Shown here one piece after another: positions 35,724 to 44,438 of a stretch of DNA of 64,000 nucleotides. The notes below the pieces were generated by a model, which worked only from the letters and a program-made list of their open reading frames with translations, was not told the origin of the DNA and made no database searches. Source of the stretch: UBA2365 sp964594045 (GTDB lineage: Bacteria; Bacteroidota; Bacteroidia; Chitinophagales; Saprospiraceae); contig CAZQKR010000019.1 in NCBI GenBank assembly GCA_964594045.1, positions 1 through 64,000 on the forward strand, read 5' to 3'. A program made the position numbers and the translations under genes. How positions within the stretch are numbered: position 1 is the first letter of the stretch; each line of letters starts with the position of its first letter.

Positions 35724-36012
35724 GCTCCCTATTGATTTATCCTGCAAAAACCGGAATTGGTATAAAAAACGTATCCGTTGATCCCGATTCATCCATTTTT
35801 TTGAACTTTTTTGTTAAAATCCGGATTTATAACTCAAATTTAATCAAAATTCCGAGAGTCTGACAAAACCTGCGGATCAATTGATCGAAGTATGATAAAC
35901 AGTATTGATCGCTTAAAAACCAATATTTGTTCTATTTTTGTTGCGATTTACTGTAATGCTTTGATTTAAAAAAACGAAACAATTTTTTGAACACTAAAAT
36001 ATTTAATGGAAT
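35724..36012 (+). promoter_or_regulatory. Divergent spacer with -7 box ahead of lemA
   Basis: The 289 bases between the divergent PorP-like and lemA genes contain TATTTTTG at 35933-35940, a good -7 box about 72 bases before lemA. A clear -33 TTTG at the right spacing is missing. Confidence 0.45.
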
Positions 36013-36597
36013 ATGAAAAATACCACTGCAATTGTACTGATCATCGTTGGATTGCTGATCTTTTTCCAGGGATGCAGTTCCTATAACGGATTTGTCGATA
36101 AGGAAGAAAATGTCACTAATGCCTGGGCAAAAGTGGAAAGTTCCTATCAGAGGAGAGCTGATCTGATACCTAACCTGGTCAACACTGTGAAAGGTTATGC
36201 AGCTCATGAAAAAGAAACGCTTGAAGCTGTTGTCAATGCCAGGGCAAAAGCTACCCAGACGACCATCAATGCAGATAACATGACTGCCGAGAACATGGCA
36301 CAGTTTCAGGAAGCACAGCAAGGATTGAGCAGTGCCCTTTCCAGGCTGCTGGTCACGGTTGAACAGTATCCTGAGTTGAAAGCGAATCAGAACTTTCTTG
36401 AATTACAGGCCCAGCTGGAGGGAACTGAAAACAGGATCAAGGTAGCCCGCGATGAATTCAACAATTCAGCCACTATATATAATAAAGCTGTGAAAAGGTT
36501 CCCGGGTGTACTTTTTGCCAAAATATTCGGTTTTTCTCCAAAGCAGACCTTTGAGGCAGCTGAAGGAGCAGAAAAAGCACCGGAAGTAAAATTCTAA
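36013..36597 (+). CDS. lemA: LemA family protein
   Basis: 194 residues. The N-terminal hydrophobic segment ends in FFQGCSSY, which may be a lipobox or a simple anchor. The body has family motifs: NGFVDKEENVTNAWAKVESSYQRRADLIPNLVNTVKGYA (in parts AWAKVESSYQRRADLIPNLV and TVKGYAAHE), then long helices, and ARDEFNNSATIYNKAVKRFPG-like (YNKAVKRFP). The molecular function of LemA is not known; it is commonly linked to TPM-domain genes, as here (3-base gap to the next gene). Confidence 0.93.
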   Translation: MKNTTAIVLIIVGLLIFFQGCSSYNGFVDKEENVTNAWAKVESSYQRRADLIPNLVNTVKGYAAHEKETLEAVVNARAKATQTTINADNMTAENMAQFQEAQQGLSSALSRLLVTVEQYPELKANQNFLELQAQLEGTENRIKVARDEFNNSATIYNKAVKRFPGVLFAKIFGFSPKQTFEAAEGAEKAPEVKF

Positions 36598-36600
36598 TTT

Positions 36601-37038
36601 ATGTTTTACCCCGAAAAATTCATTGAACCAGAAGATGAAAGGCGCTTGATTCAAAGCATCCGTTCAGCTGAAAAAAATACTTCGGGTGAGATCTGCGTGC
36701 ATTTCCAGAAAAAGATCAAAGTACCTGTTATGGATGCTGCACTTAAAGCTTTCAAAACCCTCAAAATGGACCAGACTGCCATGAAAAACGGGGTGCTGAT
36801 CTTTATTGTGCCTTCGATAAAGCAATTTGCCATTTTGGGTGATCAGGGGATCAATGATGTTGTTCCCGAGAATTTCTGGGATGACATCGTCGAAGACCTG
36901 AAAGGATACTTCAGATCCGGCAATATGGTCGAAGGGTTGTGCAACAATATTGAAAAAATCGGGATTAAGCTCAGAGAGCATTTTCCCTATCAGAATGATG
37001 ACGTAAATGAACTGCCGGATGAGATCAGCTATAATTAA
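36601..37038 (+). CDS. TPM-domain protein, soluble form
   Basis: 145 residues with no signal peptide and a TPM (YgcG-like) fold: SAEKNTSGEICVHF, KNGVLIFIVPSIKQFAILGDQGIND (in parts KNGVLIFIV and FAILGDQGI), EGLCNNIEKIGIKL. TPM domains are suggested to be phosphatases or assembly factors for membrane complexes. It sits between lemA and a second, membrane-attached TPM protein, overlapping the latter's start, so the three are translated as a unit. Confidence 0.85.
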   Translation: MFYPEKFIEPEDERRLIQSIRSAEKNTSGEICVHFQKKIKVPVMDAALKAFKTLKMDQTAMKNGVLIFIVPSIKQFAILGDQGINDVVPENFWDDIVEDLKGYFRSGNMVEGLCNNIEKIGIKLREHFPYQNDDVNELPDEISYN

Positions 37039-37837
37039 GTATTTTCTGCCCGGGCTTTTGTGCTTTGGGGTATTGTTCGTCCAGGCAAAGGAATTGCCGC
37101 AACCAACCGGGAAACTGGTGAGCGATTTCATCGGGTTGCTTACGCCCGACGAGGCTCAGCTGCTTGAGAATAAGCTGGTTGCATACAACGACTCTACTTC
37201 AACCCAGATCGCAATCGTGATCGAATCAGGGACAGATGGAGAAGATATTTTTGACTATTCCTTCCGGCTTGCCAGCCAATGGGGTATCGGTCAGTCGGAC
37301 AGGGACAACGGAGTGCTGATCTATGTGGCATTCGAAGACAGACAGGTATATATTCAGACAGGCAGCGGATCGGAAGGATTCCTTCCTGACGCACTGGCAA
37401 AACGGATCATAGAGAATATTATCGTTCCGAATTTCAGACAGCAGTTGTACTACAATGCGCTCGACGAGGCCAGCTCGGCCATCATGTCCCTTGGCAGCGG
37501 AGAATTTTCAGGGTTGGGCATCAGTCAGAAAACCACTCCGGGGTCGGTCCTGATCATGGCATTTATCATTTTTTTCATCATCGTACTGATCATCGTGATC
37601 GGCATCATCAGGTGCGTTAAACGGGGTGACTGCGTGGAGCAGACAGGCGGAGGATATACGGACAGAGGCAAATACCGGACAACGCGCAGATCTTCCTGGG
37701 GAGGCGGATTCGGTGGCTTTGGCGGATTCGGTGGCGGCGGATTCGGTGGCGGAGGCGGATTCGGTGGCGGCGGTGGCGGATTCGGAGGATTCGGCGGTGG
37801 CGGGTTCAGCGGTGGCGGTGCCGGCGGAGGATGGTGA
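37019..37837 (+). CDS. TPM-domain membrane protein with Gly-rich tail
   Basis: 272 residues from ATG 37019, which places a signal peptide (IIKYFLPGLLCFGVLFVQA) at the very start; an ATG at 37007 is the alternative. The TPM domain begins LVSDFIGLLTPDEAQLLE and includes ASQWGIGQSDRDNGVLI. A membrane helix follows (near residues 178-200), then a basic segment and a C-terminal run of Gly-Phe-Gly repeats. This YgcG-like layout is usual. The repeated GGC/TTC codons make a GC-rich stretch at 37690-37830. The start overlaps the previous gene by 20 bases. Confidence 0.88.
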   Translation: MRSAIIKYFLPGLLCFGVLFVQAKELPQPTGKLVSDFIGLLTPDEAQLLENKLVAYNDSTSTQIAIVIESGTDGEDIFDYSFRLASQWGIGQSDRDNGVLIYVAFEDRQVYIQTGSGSEGFLPDALAKRIIENIIVPNFRQQLYYNALDEASSAIMSLGSGEFSGLGISQKTTPGSVLIMAFIIFFIIVLIIVIGIIRCVKRGDCVEQTGGGYTDRGKYRTTRRSSWGGGFGGFGGFGGGGFGGGGGFGGGGGGFGGFGGGGFSGGGAGGGW

Positions 37838-38037
37838 TGACACGGGACGATTTTCAGGTTTAAACCAGCGATCACGGTCAGCGTTTCTGAACATTGTCCG
37901 GACGACAGGTTTCTGTATTAAAAACCTTCCGGTCTGGCAATATATCGTATTGTAAATAGTTCTTTTGATATGGGAAATCCATCTGCATCTTTATTCTTTA
38001 TACTTACTATTTATTAGCTTTGCAAAAAAATAGATCC

Positions 38038-38394
38038 ATGGCAACAAAATACAAAATGACAGGCTGCGCAAAATTTTTCTTTTTCTTCATCATCGCTGCG
38101 CCTTTGGCATATTTCGGTGCCTCATATTACAACGGACAGGATCCTGTTCAGCAAATAAAGGATTTTTTCCATATTGGCACATCAGGACAAAAAGAAAATG
38201 TTGAAGTCACTCAGGATGAACAGTCTGAAACCACTCAGAAAGATGGATCCGGCTCTGTGGAATTGCAAGACCTCCAAATCAAAACCCTGGAAACCAAACT
38301 GGAAAACTGCAGGGAAGAAAGTGAAAAACAGGAAATCCTCATCGAATCCCTGAACAAGGAGATCACCCGGCTGAAACAAAAAGCAGGGGAATAG
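38038..38394 (+). CDS. Small single-pass membrane protein with coiled coil
   Basis: 118 residues from ATG 38038 (a TTG six codons upstream also fits the frame). A hydrophobic segment (FFFFFIIAAPLAYFGASYY) is followed by an acidic, Gln/Ser-rich linker and a C-terminal coiled coil (LETKLENCREESEKQEILIE in heptads). A -7-like TAGCTTTG sits at 38015-38022, 15 bases before the ATG, implying a very short leader. Function not recognised. It is 23 bases before a cvfB-like gene. Confidence 0.65.
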   Translation: MATKYKMTGCAKFFFFFIIAAPLAYFGASYYNGQDPVQQIKDFFHIGTSGQKENVEVTQDEQSETTQKDGSGSVELQDLQIKTLETKLENCREESEKQEILIESLNKEITRLKQKAGE

Positions 38395-38417
38395 TCAACT
38401 GACTGAAATAACTGATC

Positions 38418-39266
38418 ATGATAGAAATCGGCCGGACTAACCGCCTAAAAATAGTTAAAACTGTACCTTTCGGAGCATATCTGGATGGTAAAGAACTGGG
38501 AGAGATCCTGTTGCCTTTAAAATATGTTCCCGATGAGGCCGACACGGGTACTGAACTGGATGTTTTCCTCTATCTCGATTCTGAGGAACGGCTGATCGCC
38601 ACAACTTTGCGCCCAAAAGCTCAGGTGGGTGAATTTGCAATGATGAAAGTGGTTTCAAACAGCAAATTCGGTTCATTCCTTCAATGGAATATCGAAAAAG
38701 ACCTGTTTGTTCCGTTCAAGGAGCAGAAAAATCCATTGATCATTGGAAAATCCTATATATTTTACATCTATTTCGATGAAGAAAGCGGAAGGATCGCAGC
38801 ATCACAAAAACTATTCAAATTTTTTGCCCCTGATCCCGAAGGCCTGAATGAAGGTGACGAAGTGAACATCCTGGTTTACGAGCATACACCTATGGGATGG
38901 AAAGCCATCATCAACCATAAACATTCCGGAATGCTCTATAGCAATGAAATTTTCAATACCGGGATCAGTATTGGTTTTGAATCAGTGGCTTTCATCAAAA
39001 AAATCAGGGAAGACGGCAAAATCGACCTCAGTCTGCACAGATCCGGATTTGGTAACGTCCAGGATTTCAGCGATGTGCTGATGCAGAAATTGGAAGAAAA
39101 TGAAGGATTTCTGTCATTTAATGACAACAGCTCACCCGAACTGATCTATGCAGCTTTCGGCGTAAGTAAAAAAGTGTTTAAAAAAGCTGTGGGTTCCCTC
39201 TATAAAAACCGAAAAATAAGACTGGTCAACGGCGGAATTGAACGAATTGATCAGGCTGAAGGCTGA
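38418..39266 (+). CDS. CvfB-like S1-domain RNA-binding protein
   Basis: 282 residues related to the CvfB/YitL family: IEIGRTNRLKIVKTVPFGAYLD opens with an S1-like fold (in parts IGRTNRLKIVKTVPFGAYL), GEILLPLKYVP follows, then further S1-like repeats (GDEVNILVYEHTPMGWKAIIN, in parts GDEVNILVYEHTP and GWKAIINHKHSG) and a C-terminal winged-helix-like segment (GVSKKVFKKAVGSLYKNRKI). CvfB in Staphylococcus affects virulence gene expression by binding RNA; the role here is presumably general RNA binding or translation. Confidence 0.87.
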   Translation: MIEIGRTNRLKIVKTVPFGAYLDGKELGEILLPLKYVPDEADTGTELDVFLYLDSEERLIATTLRPKAQVGEFAMMKVVSNSKFGSFLQWNIEKDLFVPFKEQKNPLIIGKSYIFYIYFDEESGRIAASQKLFKFFAPDPEGLNEGDEVNILVYEHTPMGWKAIINHKHSGMLYSNEIFNTGISIGFESVAFIKKIREDGKIDLSLHRSGFGNVQDFSDVLMQKLEENEGFLSFNDNSSPELIYAAFGVSKKVFKKAVGSLYKNRKIRLVNGGIERIDQAEG

Positions 39267-39310
39267 AAAGCTTTCAATTGATCAATTATTCAAATCTTTT
39301 CAAAAAAATT

Positions 39311-39343
39311 TTTGGAATTGTCACAATAAAGTATTTACCTTTG
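39311..39343 (+). promoter_or_regulatory. rpsU promoter
   Basis: TTTG at 39311-39314, 21 bases, then TACCTTTG at 39336-39343, a good Bacteroidota-type promoter; transcript start about 39350, near 28 bases before the rpsU ATG. Confidence 0.7.
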
Positions 39344-39377
39344 CGAACTATTTTAAAAAATAAAAATATCTGATTAT

Positions 39378-39575
39378 ATGCTTATTATCAATGTAAAGGA
39401 TGATGAAACAATCGACAGAGCGTTGAAAAGATACAAAAGAAAGTTTCAAGCCACGAAAGTCATCAAGGAATTGAGGAGAAGAAAACAATTTACCAAGCCT
39501 TCTGTGGTCAGGAGGGATCAGGTGCTGAGTGCTGCATACAGGGATAAAAAATATGGTGCAGCAACCGCTGAGTAG
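39378..39575 (+). CDS. rpsU: 30S ribosomal protein S21
   Basis: 65 residues, the normal size in Bacteroidota. LIINVKDDETIDRALKRYKRKF and a basic helix-rich C-terminus identify bS21, a small-subunit protein near the anti-Shine-Dalgarno end of 16S rRNA. It has its own promoter and is closed by a hairpin with a T-run. Bacteroidota ribosomes use bS21 in occluding the anti-SD sequence, which may explain the lack of strong SD sites in this window. Confidence 0.96.
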   Translation: MLIINVKDDETIDRALKRYKRKFQATKVIKELRRRKQFTKPSVVRRDQVLSAAYRDKKYGAATAE

Positions 39576-39603
39576 TTGATCAACTTCATCAGAACTTATT
39601 GAT

Positions 39604-39639
39604 AAAGCTGCCCGGATAATTCCAGGTAGCTTTTTTTTT
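39604..39639 (+). terminator. rpsU terminator
   Basis: AAAGCTGCC pairs with GGTAGCTTT (one G-U pair) across a 12-base loop, followed by nine T residues. Confidence 0.85.
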
Positions 39640-39657
39640 CATTTTAAACCTCGTAAC

Positions 39658-40878
39658 ATGTCAGGATCAAAAATCACTATCAAGCACAAAAAACTTCAGG
39701 TACCCAACGATCCGGTCATTCCTTTTATCGAAGGTGACGGCATCGGACCGGATATCTGGGCAGCATCAGTCCATGTCTTTGATGCAGCAGTGGAAAAAGC
39801 CTATGGCGGAACCAGGAAAATTCATTGGCACGAAGTTTTGGCCGGTGAAAAAGCCTTTGAACAAACAGGTGAATGGCTGCCTGAAAAAACGCTGCAAGAC
39901 ATAGAAAATTACCTCGTTGCGATCAAAGGGCCATTGACCACGCCGGTAGGTGGCGGCTTCAGGTCCCTGAATGTGAGTCTCAGACAAAAGCTCGACCTGT
40001 TTGCATGCGTAAGACCTGTCATGTGGTTTGAAGGCGTGCCTTCTCCGGTCAGACAACCTGAACTGGTGGATATGATCATTTTCAGGGAAAACACCGAGGA
40101 CATCTATGCAGGTATAGAATACCTCAACGGCACTGAAGAACTGGAGAAACTGAAATCTTTCCTGATCAACGAAATGGGCGTAACCGGCATTCGCTTCCCT
40201 GATACGGTTTCATTGGGGATCAAACCGGTATCTGTTGAAGGAACAGAACGGATCGTAAGGGCTGCGATAGATTATGCCATTGCACAGAATAAAAACTCCG
40301 TAACACTTGTTCACAAAGGCAATATCATGAAGTTTACCGAAGGTAAATTCAAGGAATGGGGTTATGCGCTGGCAAAAAAAGAATATGGCAGCAAGGATCT
40401 CGATGGCGGACCCTGGCAGGTGATCGATAACAATGGCAAAGAACTGATCATCAAGGACGTGATCGCAGATGCATTCCTGCAGCAAATCCTGACCAGGCCG
40501 GCAGAATATGATGTGATCGCCACGCTCAATCTGAACGGAGATTACATTTCTGATGCATTGGCCGCACAGGTTGGCGGGATCGGTATCGCTCCCGGTGCAA
40601 ATATCAATTACGACACAGGAGTCGCTATTTTTGAAGCGACCCATGGTACTGCTCCAAAATATGCCGGGCAGGATAAGGTCAACCCGAGTTCCGTGATCCT
40701 TTCAGGAGAAATGATGTTCAGGTACATGGGATGGAATGAAGCTGCCGACCTGATCCTTAAAGGTGTGGAAGGCGCCATAAAAAGTAAGAGAGTAACTTAC
40801 GATTTTGAACGCCTGATGGAGGGCGCCACGAGACTGAGCTGTTCAGCTTTCGGTCAGGAGATCGTAAAAAATATGTGA
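39658..40878 (+). CDS. icd: NADP-type isocitrate dehydrogenase
   Basis: Oxidative decarboxylation of isocitrate to 2-oxoglutarate in the citric acid cycle. 406 residues, close to E. coli Icd in size. Recognisable parts: PFIEGDGIGPDIW (N-terminal), GPLTTPVGGGFRSLNVSLRQ with the Ser that E. coli phosphorylates, VRPVMWFEG, FRENTEDIYAGIE, VTLVHKGNIMKFTEG, LNLNGDYISDALAAQVGGIGIAPGANI (in parts LNLNGDYISD and GGIGIAPGAN), and EATHGTAPKYAGQDKVNPSS. No aceK-like gene lies nearby. It ends at a strong bidirectional hairpin. Confidence 0.96.
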   Translation: MSGSKITIKHKKLQVPNDPVIPFIEGDGIGPDIWAASVHVFDAAVEKAYGGTRKIHWHEVLAGEKAFEQTGEWLPEKTLQDIENYLVAIKGPLTTPVGGGFRSLNVSLRQKLDLFACVRPVMWFEGVPSPVRQPELVDMIIFRENTEDIYAGIEYLNGTEELEKLKSFLINEMGVTGIRFPDTVSLGIKPVSVEGTERIVRAAIDYAIAQNKNSVTLVHKGNIMKFTEGKFKEWGYALAKKEYGSKDLDGGPWQVIDNNGKELIIKDVIADAFLQQILTRPAEYDVIATLNLNGDYISDALAAQVGGIGIAPGANINYDTGVAIFEATHGTAPKYAGQDKVNPSSVILSGEMMFRYMGWNEAADLILKGVEGAIKSKRVTYDFERLMEGATRLSCSAFGQEIVKNM

Positions 40879-40905
40879 TCCGCATAAACGGATAATGAAA
40901 ATACG

Positions 40906-40935
40906 AAAGGGTTGCGATGTCGCAACCCTTTTTCT
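40906..40935. terminator. Hairpin terminator after icd
   Basis: AAAGGGTTGCG (40906-40916) pairs with CGCAACCCTTT (40921-40931), loop of 4, followed by T-rich sequence. The A-rich left side allows it to serve the convergent acyl-CoA dehydrogenase gene too. Confidence 0.9.
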
Positions 40936-41030
40936 TTTTGCTGAATTTCTCAGCATTTCTATACTTCAAATTGGAATTCCATGAACATTTTGCTTTAAGC
41001 AAAAAAAGGATGGACAGAACTGAAACCTAA

Positions 41031-42176
41031 TCATTTCAACAAATGCCTGGAAATGACCAACTTCTGGATCTCCGAGGTACCTTCGCCTATCGTCAGCAGT
41101 TTGCTGTCTCTGTAGAACTTTTCAACCGGATAATCCTTGGTGTATCCATAGCCTCCGAAGATCTGGATGGCATCGGTGGAGATCTCAACTGAAATCTCTG
41201 AGGCCTTGTATTTTGCCATCGCTGCAATTTTCGTATGAGCCTGGCCTGAATCCTTCAAGTAGGCCGCTTTCCGTGTGAGCAACTCCGCTATTTCAATTTT
41301 GGTTGCCATGTCAGCCAGTTTAAAACCGATGGCCTGAAAATTGGCGATGGGCTGTCCGAACTGCTGACGCTGATTGGCATATTCCACGGATGCTTCATAA
41401 GCTCCCTTGGCAATGCCCAGCCCAACAGATGCTATACTGATACGGCCTCCGTCCAAGACTTTCATTGCCTGGATAAAACCTTCACCTTCATTGCCCAACA
41501 ACTGGCTTTTATGCACCCTGCAATTGTCGAAATGCAGAGGAGCCGTTTCGGATGAACGCATACCCAGTTTATTTTCTTTTTTGCCCGCCTTAAAACCCGG
41601 CATGCCTTTTTCGATGATGAAAGCACTGATCCCGTGGCTGTCCAGTAAATTTCCCGTACGGACCAGGACCACAGCGATATCCCCGGACTTTCCGTGAGTG
41701 ATCCAGCTTTTTGATCCGTTGATAATGTAATAATCACCATCTTTCTCTGCTACACACTGCATCCTCATGGCATCACTCCCCGTATTGGGTTCTGTCAATC
41801 CCCATGCACCGATCGATTTGCCTGTGGCGAGCAAAGGCAGATACTTCTGTCTTTGTTCTTCATTGCCAAAGAGATACAGGTGATTGGTGCATAATGAGTT
41901 GTGGGCTGCAACGGACAATCCGATCGAACCGCATACTTTTGAGATCTCCTGCAAAATGGATACATAAGCCTGATAATTCAAGCCGGAACCACCATAAGCT
42001 TCCGGAATAAGCACTCCCAAAAAGCCGTATTCACCCAGCAAATGCATGGTATTTACCGGAAAGACCTGGGCTTCATCCCAATCCTTGAAATTTGGCTCAA
42101 TATATTTTTTGGTGAAATCTGCAATGCTGCTTTCAATGACTTTCAGGCTTTCGTCATTATATATATCAAAATTCAT
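41031..42176 (-). CDS. Acyl-CoA dehydrogenase
   Basis: FAD-dependent alpha,beta-dehydrogenation of acyl-CoA in fatty acid or branched-chain amino acid degradation. 381 residues from ATG 42176 (TTG two codons upstream not used). Family features: GAWGLTEPNTGSDAMRMQC, ITHGKSGDIAVVLVRTG, LGMRSSETAPLHFDNCRV (in parts LGMRSSETAPLHF), RISIASVGLGIAKGAYE, QIFGGYGYTKDYPVEKFYRD with the catalytic-type Glu, and GEGTSEIQKLVISRHLL. Short-chain or isovaleryl-type substrates are likely from overall similarity, but chain specificity cannot be read. Confidence 0.93.
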   Translation of the reverse strand: MNFDIYNDESLKVIESSIADFTKKYIEPNFKDWDEAQVFPVNTMHLLGEYGFLGVLIPEAYGGSGLNYQAYVSILQEISKVCGSIGLSVAAHNSLCTNHLYLFGNEEQRQKYLPLLATGKSIGAWGLTEPNTGSDAMRMQCVAEKDGDYYIINGSKSWITHGKSGDIAVVLVRTGNLLDSHGISAFIIEKGMPGFKAGKKENKLGMRSSETAPLHFDNCRVHKSQLLGNEGEGFIQAMKVLDGGRISIASVGLGIAKGAYEASVEYANQRQQFGQPIANFQAIGFKLADMATKIEIAELLTRKAAYLKDSGQAHTKIAAMAKYKASEISVEISTDAIQIFGGYGYTKDYPVEKFYRDSKLLTIGEGTSEIQKLVISRHLLK

Positions 42177-42359
42177 GATCAATTGATTTGAACTTGTGAA
42201 AATAGAATATTCATTTTAATAAAAAACAATTTTTGGTAAAAACTTACTCTATAATCAACTATTTGTTTTTTACCGTTTTTGTGGAACTGTTGTGCAATAA
42301 TATTTGGGACCGGAAAAAAACAAAGCATGTATAATGTCTAATGAATTGTTTATGAGATG

Positions 42360-43637
42360 CTAATAACCATATTTACCTTTCCACAAACTGCCCAGCCATT
42401 GCCTGATCCTGTTTTCCCGGGGATTGTCCTGGGGAACAAAAAAAGTATTGCCACTCAGGTCTTCCGGTAAAAATTCCTGTAGTGCAAAATTATTTTCAAA
42501 GTCGTGGGCGTATTGATATTGACTTCCGTAATTCAGTTCCTTCATCAGACTGGTTGGCGTATTGCGCAGATGTAACGGTACCGGCAGATTAAGGGTTTTC
42601 CGAACCTCGCTCAGCGCTTTATCCACAGCCAGATAGGCAGAATTGCTTTTCGGAGAGGAGGCCAGATAAATGGCAGCCTGTGACATCACAATCCTTCCTT
42701 CCGGCATGCCGATCTTATGTATGGCGTCAAAACAGGCATTTGCGATCAGCAGGGCGTTGGGATTGGCAAGGCCAATATCTTCGGCTGCCAGTATGATCAT
42801 TCGCCTGCAGATGAACAACGGATCTTCTCCCCCTTCGATCATCCTCGCCATATAATATAATGCTGCATTGGGATCGCTTCCCCGGACAGATTTTATAAAG
42901 GCCGAAATGATGTCATAATGCATTTCGCCCGATTTATCATAGATACTGAAATTCTGCTGAATGGCTTTGGCAACCGTTTCATTGCTGATCCGGATGGCTT
43001 CCCCTTCATTAAAATGGTTGACTACGATCTCCAGGCAATTGTACAGTTTTCTCGCATCCCCACCGGAATATGCCAGCAATGCGTCGGTTTCTTCCAGAAT
43101 GATGTCTTTAGTGCGCAATTCGGTGTCTTTTTTGATGGCCTGGGCTAAAAGTTCCAGAAGATCCTGCTTGTCCAGGTGTTTAAGCACAAAAACCTGACAC
43201 CTGGACAGTAGGGCAGAAATCACTTCAAATGAAGGATTTTCAGTTGTGGCTCCGATCAGGGTGAGCACGCCCTTTTCGACGCTTCCCAAAAGCGCATCCT
43301 GCTGTGCTTTGTTGAACCGGTGTATTTCATCGATAAAAAGGATCGGGTTGGGACTGTTGAAAAAATGTTGCTTCTTCGCTTTGTCGATGGCTTCGCGGAT
43401 ATCCCTGACACCTGCGTTGATGGCGGACAGTTGTATGAACGGCCTTTTCAGCTGATGCGAAATAATATTTGCCAATGTCGTTTTGCCGGTCCCGGGCGGT
43501 CCCCAAAAAATCATGGACGCTATGGAACCGGAACTGATCATTCTGTTCAGCACCCCATCCTTTCCGACCAAATGCTTTTGCCCGATGTAGTCATCCAGTG
43601 AATCAGGGCGCATTCTTTCTGCCAATGGCACTTTCAT
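42360..43637 (-). CDS. rarA: Replication-associated recombination protein RarA (MgsA), AAA+ ATPase
   Basis: Clamp-loader-like ATPase acting at stalled replication forks. 425 residues from ATG 43637. Start region PLAERMRPDSLDDYIGQKHL, Walker A GPPGTGKTTL, Walker B LFIDEIHRFNKAQQDALL, sensor GATTENPSFEV, then the tetramerisation domain (SAFIKSVRGSDPNAALYYMARMI in parts IKSVRGSDPNAALYYMARM) and the C-terminal YGSQYQYAHDFENNF-like end. Complete and ordinary. The preceding TTG frame extension was rejected. Confidence 0.95.
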   Translation of the reverse strand: MKVPLAERMRPDSLDDYIGQKHLVGKDGVLNRMISSGSIASMIFWGPPGTGKTTLANIISHQLKRPFIQLSAINAGVRDIREAIDKAKKQHFFNSPNPILFIDEIHRFNKAQQDALLGSVEKGVLTLIGATTENPSFEVISALLSRCQVFVLKHLDKQDLLELLAQAIKKDTELRTKDIILEETDALLAYSGGDARKLYNCLEIVVNHFNEGEAIRISNETVAKAIQQNFSIYDKSGEMHYDIISAFIKSVRGSDPNAALYYMARMIEGGEDPLFICRRMIILAAEDIGLANPNALLIANACFDAIHKIGMPEGRIVMSQAAIYLASSPKSNSAYLAVDKALSEVRKTLNLPVPLHLRNTPTSLMKELNYGSQYQYAHDFENNFALQEFLPEDLSGNTFFVPQDNPRENRIRQWLGSLWKGKYGY

Positions 43638-44354
43638 AGTTAAGCTTTTATATTTGTTTTTTCCCGCCAAATAAGATCTCAGATCAAAAAAACTTTCAAA
43701 GGATCAACCCAATCTTTTGCAATCTTATATTTAGGGACAGATCAAAGGCCAAAAAATAGTCAAAATTCAATAATTTCTGATCATGAATGCATGTTCATTT
43801 TGCCTGTCTGTCAACCTATCCAATAACTGTTGATATGCATCACATACTTTTCCACAAGATACTAACTATACTCAATATTCACTACTGACCGACAAAAATT
43901 ACAAGATTTCTCGCTATGCTCGGAAAGACAAAGCTATCAAGGGTGTAAGGGCGATAGGTTGTAAGTTTGTTGGCAGCTGCAATGCTGCCGCCAACAAACT
44001 TCTCAAATAACTAACTGCCTGTCATTCCTGACGCTGCGGTCAGGTGAGTCTCCGATGCTCATCTAATTCGATCGGGACAAGTCCCCGATGCTCATCTAAT
44101 TCGATCGGGACAAGTCCCCGATGCTCATATAATTCGATCGGGACAAGTCCGAACGAAGTGAGTAATCCTGAACACTTTATTCTACCTCTTTAAAATTTTG
44201 TCGGTCAAAAGTGTTAAATAATCATGCCTCCATCGAATTATTCAGAAACTGTCAGATCAGCTGATCCAAATTGGAGGATTATTTTGAGCTCCAAAATTCC
44301 CCTATGAGAAACAGTTTAGTATTTGACCGTTGCCTGTTAACCTACATGCCATTA
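43638..44354. repeat. Repeat-rich spacer with hairpins and a 33-base tandem repeat
   Basis: No gene in about 700 bases. A 12-base-arm hairpin (AAGTTTGTTGGC at 43963-43974, complement at 43990-44001) is followed by a small one (CCTGAC at 44027-44032, GTCAGG at 44039-44044). Three copies of a 33-base unit with CGATGCTCAT as landmark begin near 44053, 44086 and 44119 and end about 44150; each contains a near-palindrome, TCGGGAC-AA-GTCCCCGA. There are no spacers between units, so this is not a CRISPR array. Similar GATCGGGACAAGTCC blocks are, from memory, common between Bacteroidota genes. Confidence 0.7.
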
Positions 44355-44382
44355 CATAAAAAAACCGGCTCACAGGCCGGTT
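44355..44382 (-). terminator. Terminator of the PDZ-protein gene
   Basis: AACCGGC (44363-44369), 6-base loop, GCCGGTT (44376-44382). On the minus strand the stem is followed by seven T residues. It lies about 60 bases beyond the stop codon of the gene at 44439. Confidence 0.8.
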
Positions 44383-44438
44383 CGAATAATTTGCTGGTAA
44401 TGCAATGCCGCATCACCGGATGACTGAAAACCCGATCA

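Noticed and set aside
37525..37875. Pro/Asn-rich minus-strand frame opposite the Gly-rich tail, and a Ser/Ala-rich one at 37508-37894
   Set aside because: Antisense shadows of the low-complexity GGC/TTC repeats in the TPM-domain gene.
44050..44155. Possible CRISPR array
   Set aside because: The 33-base units are joined head to tail with no spacers and no cas genes are present.
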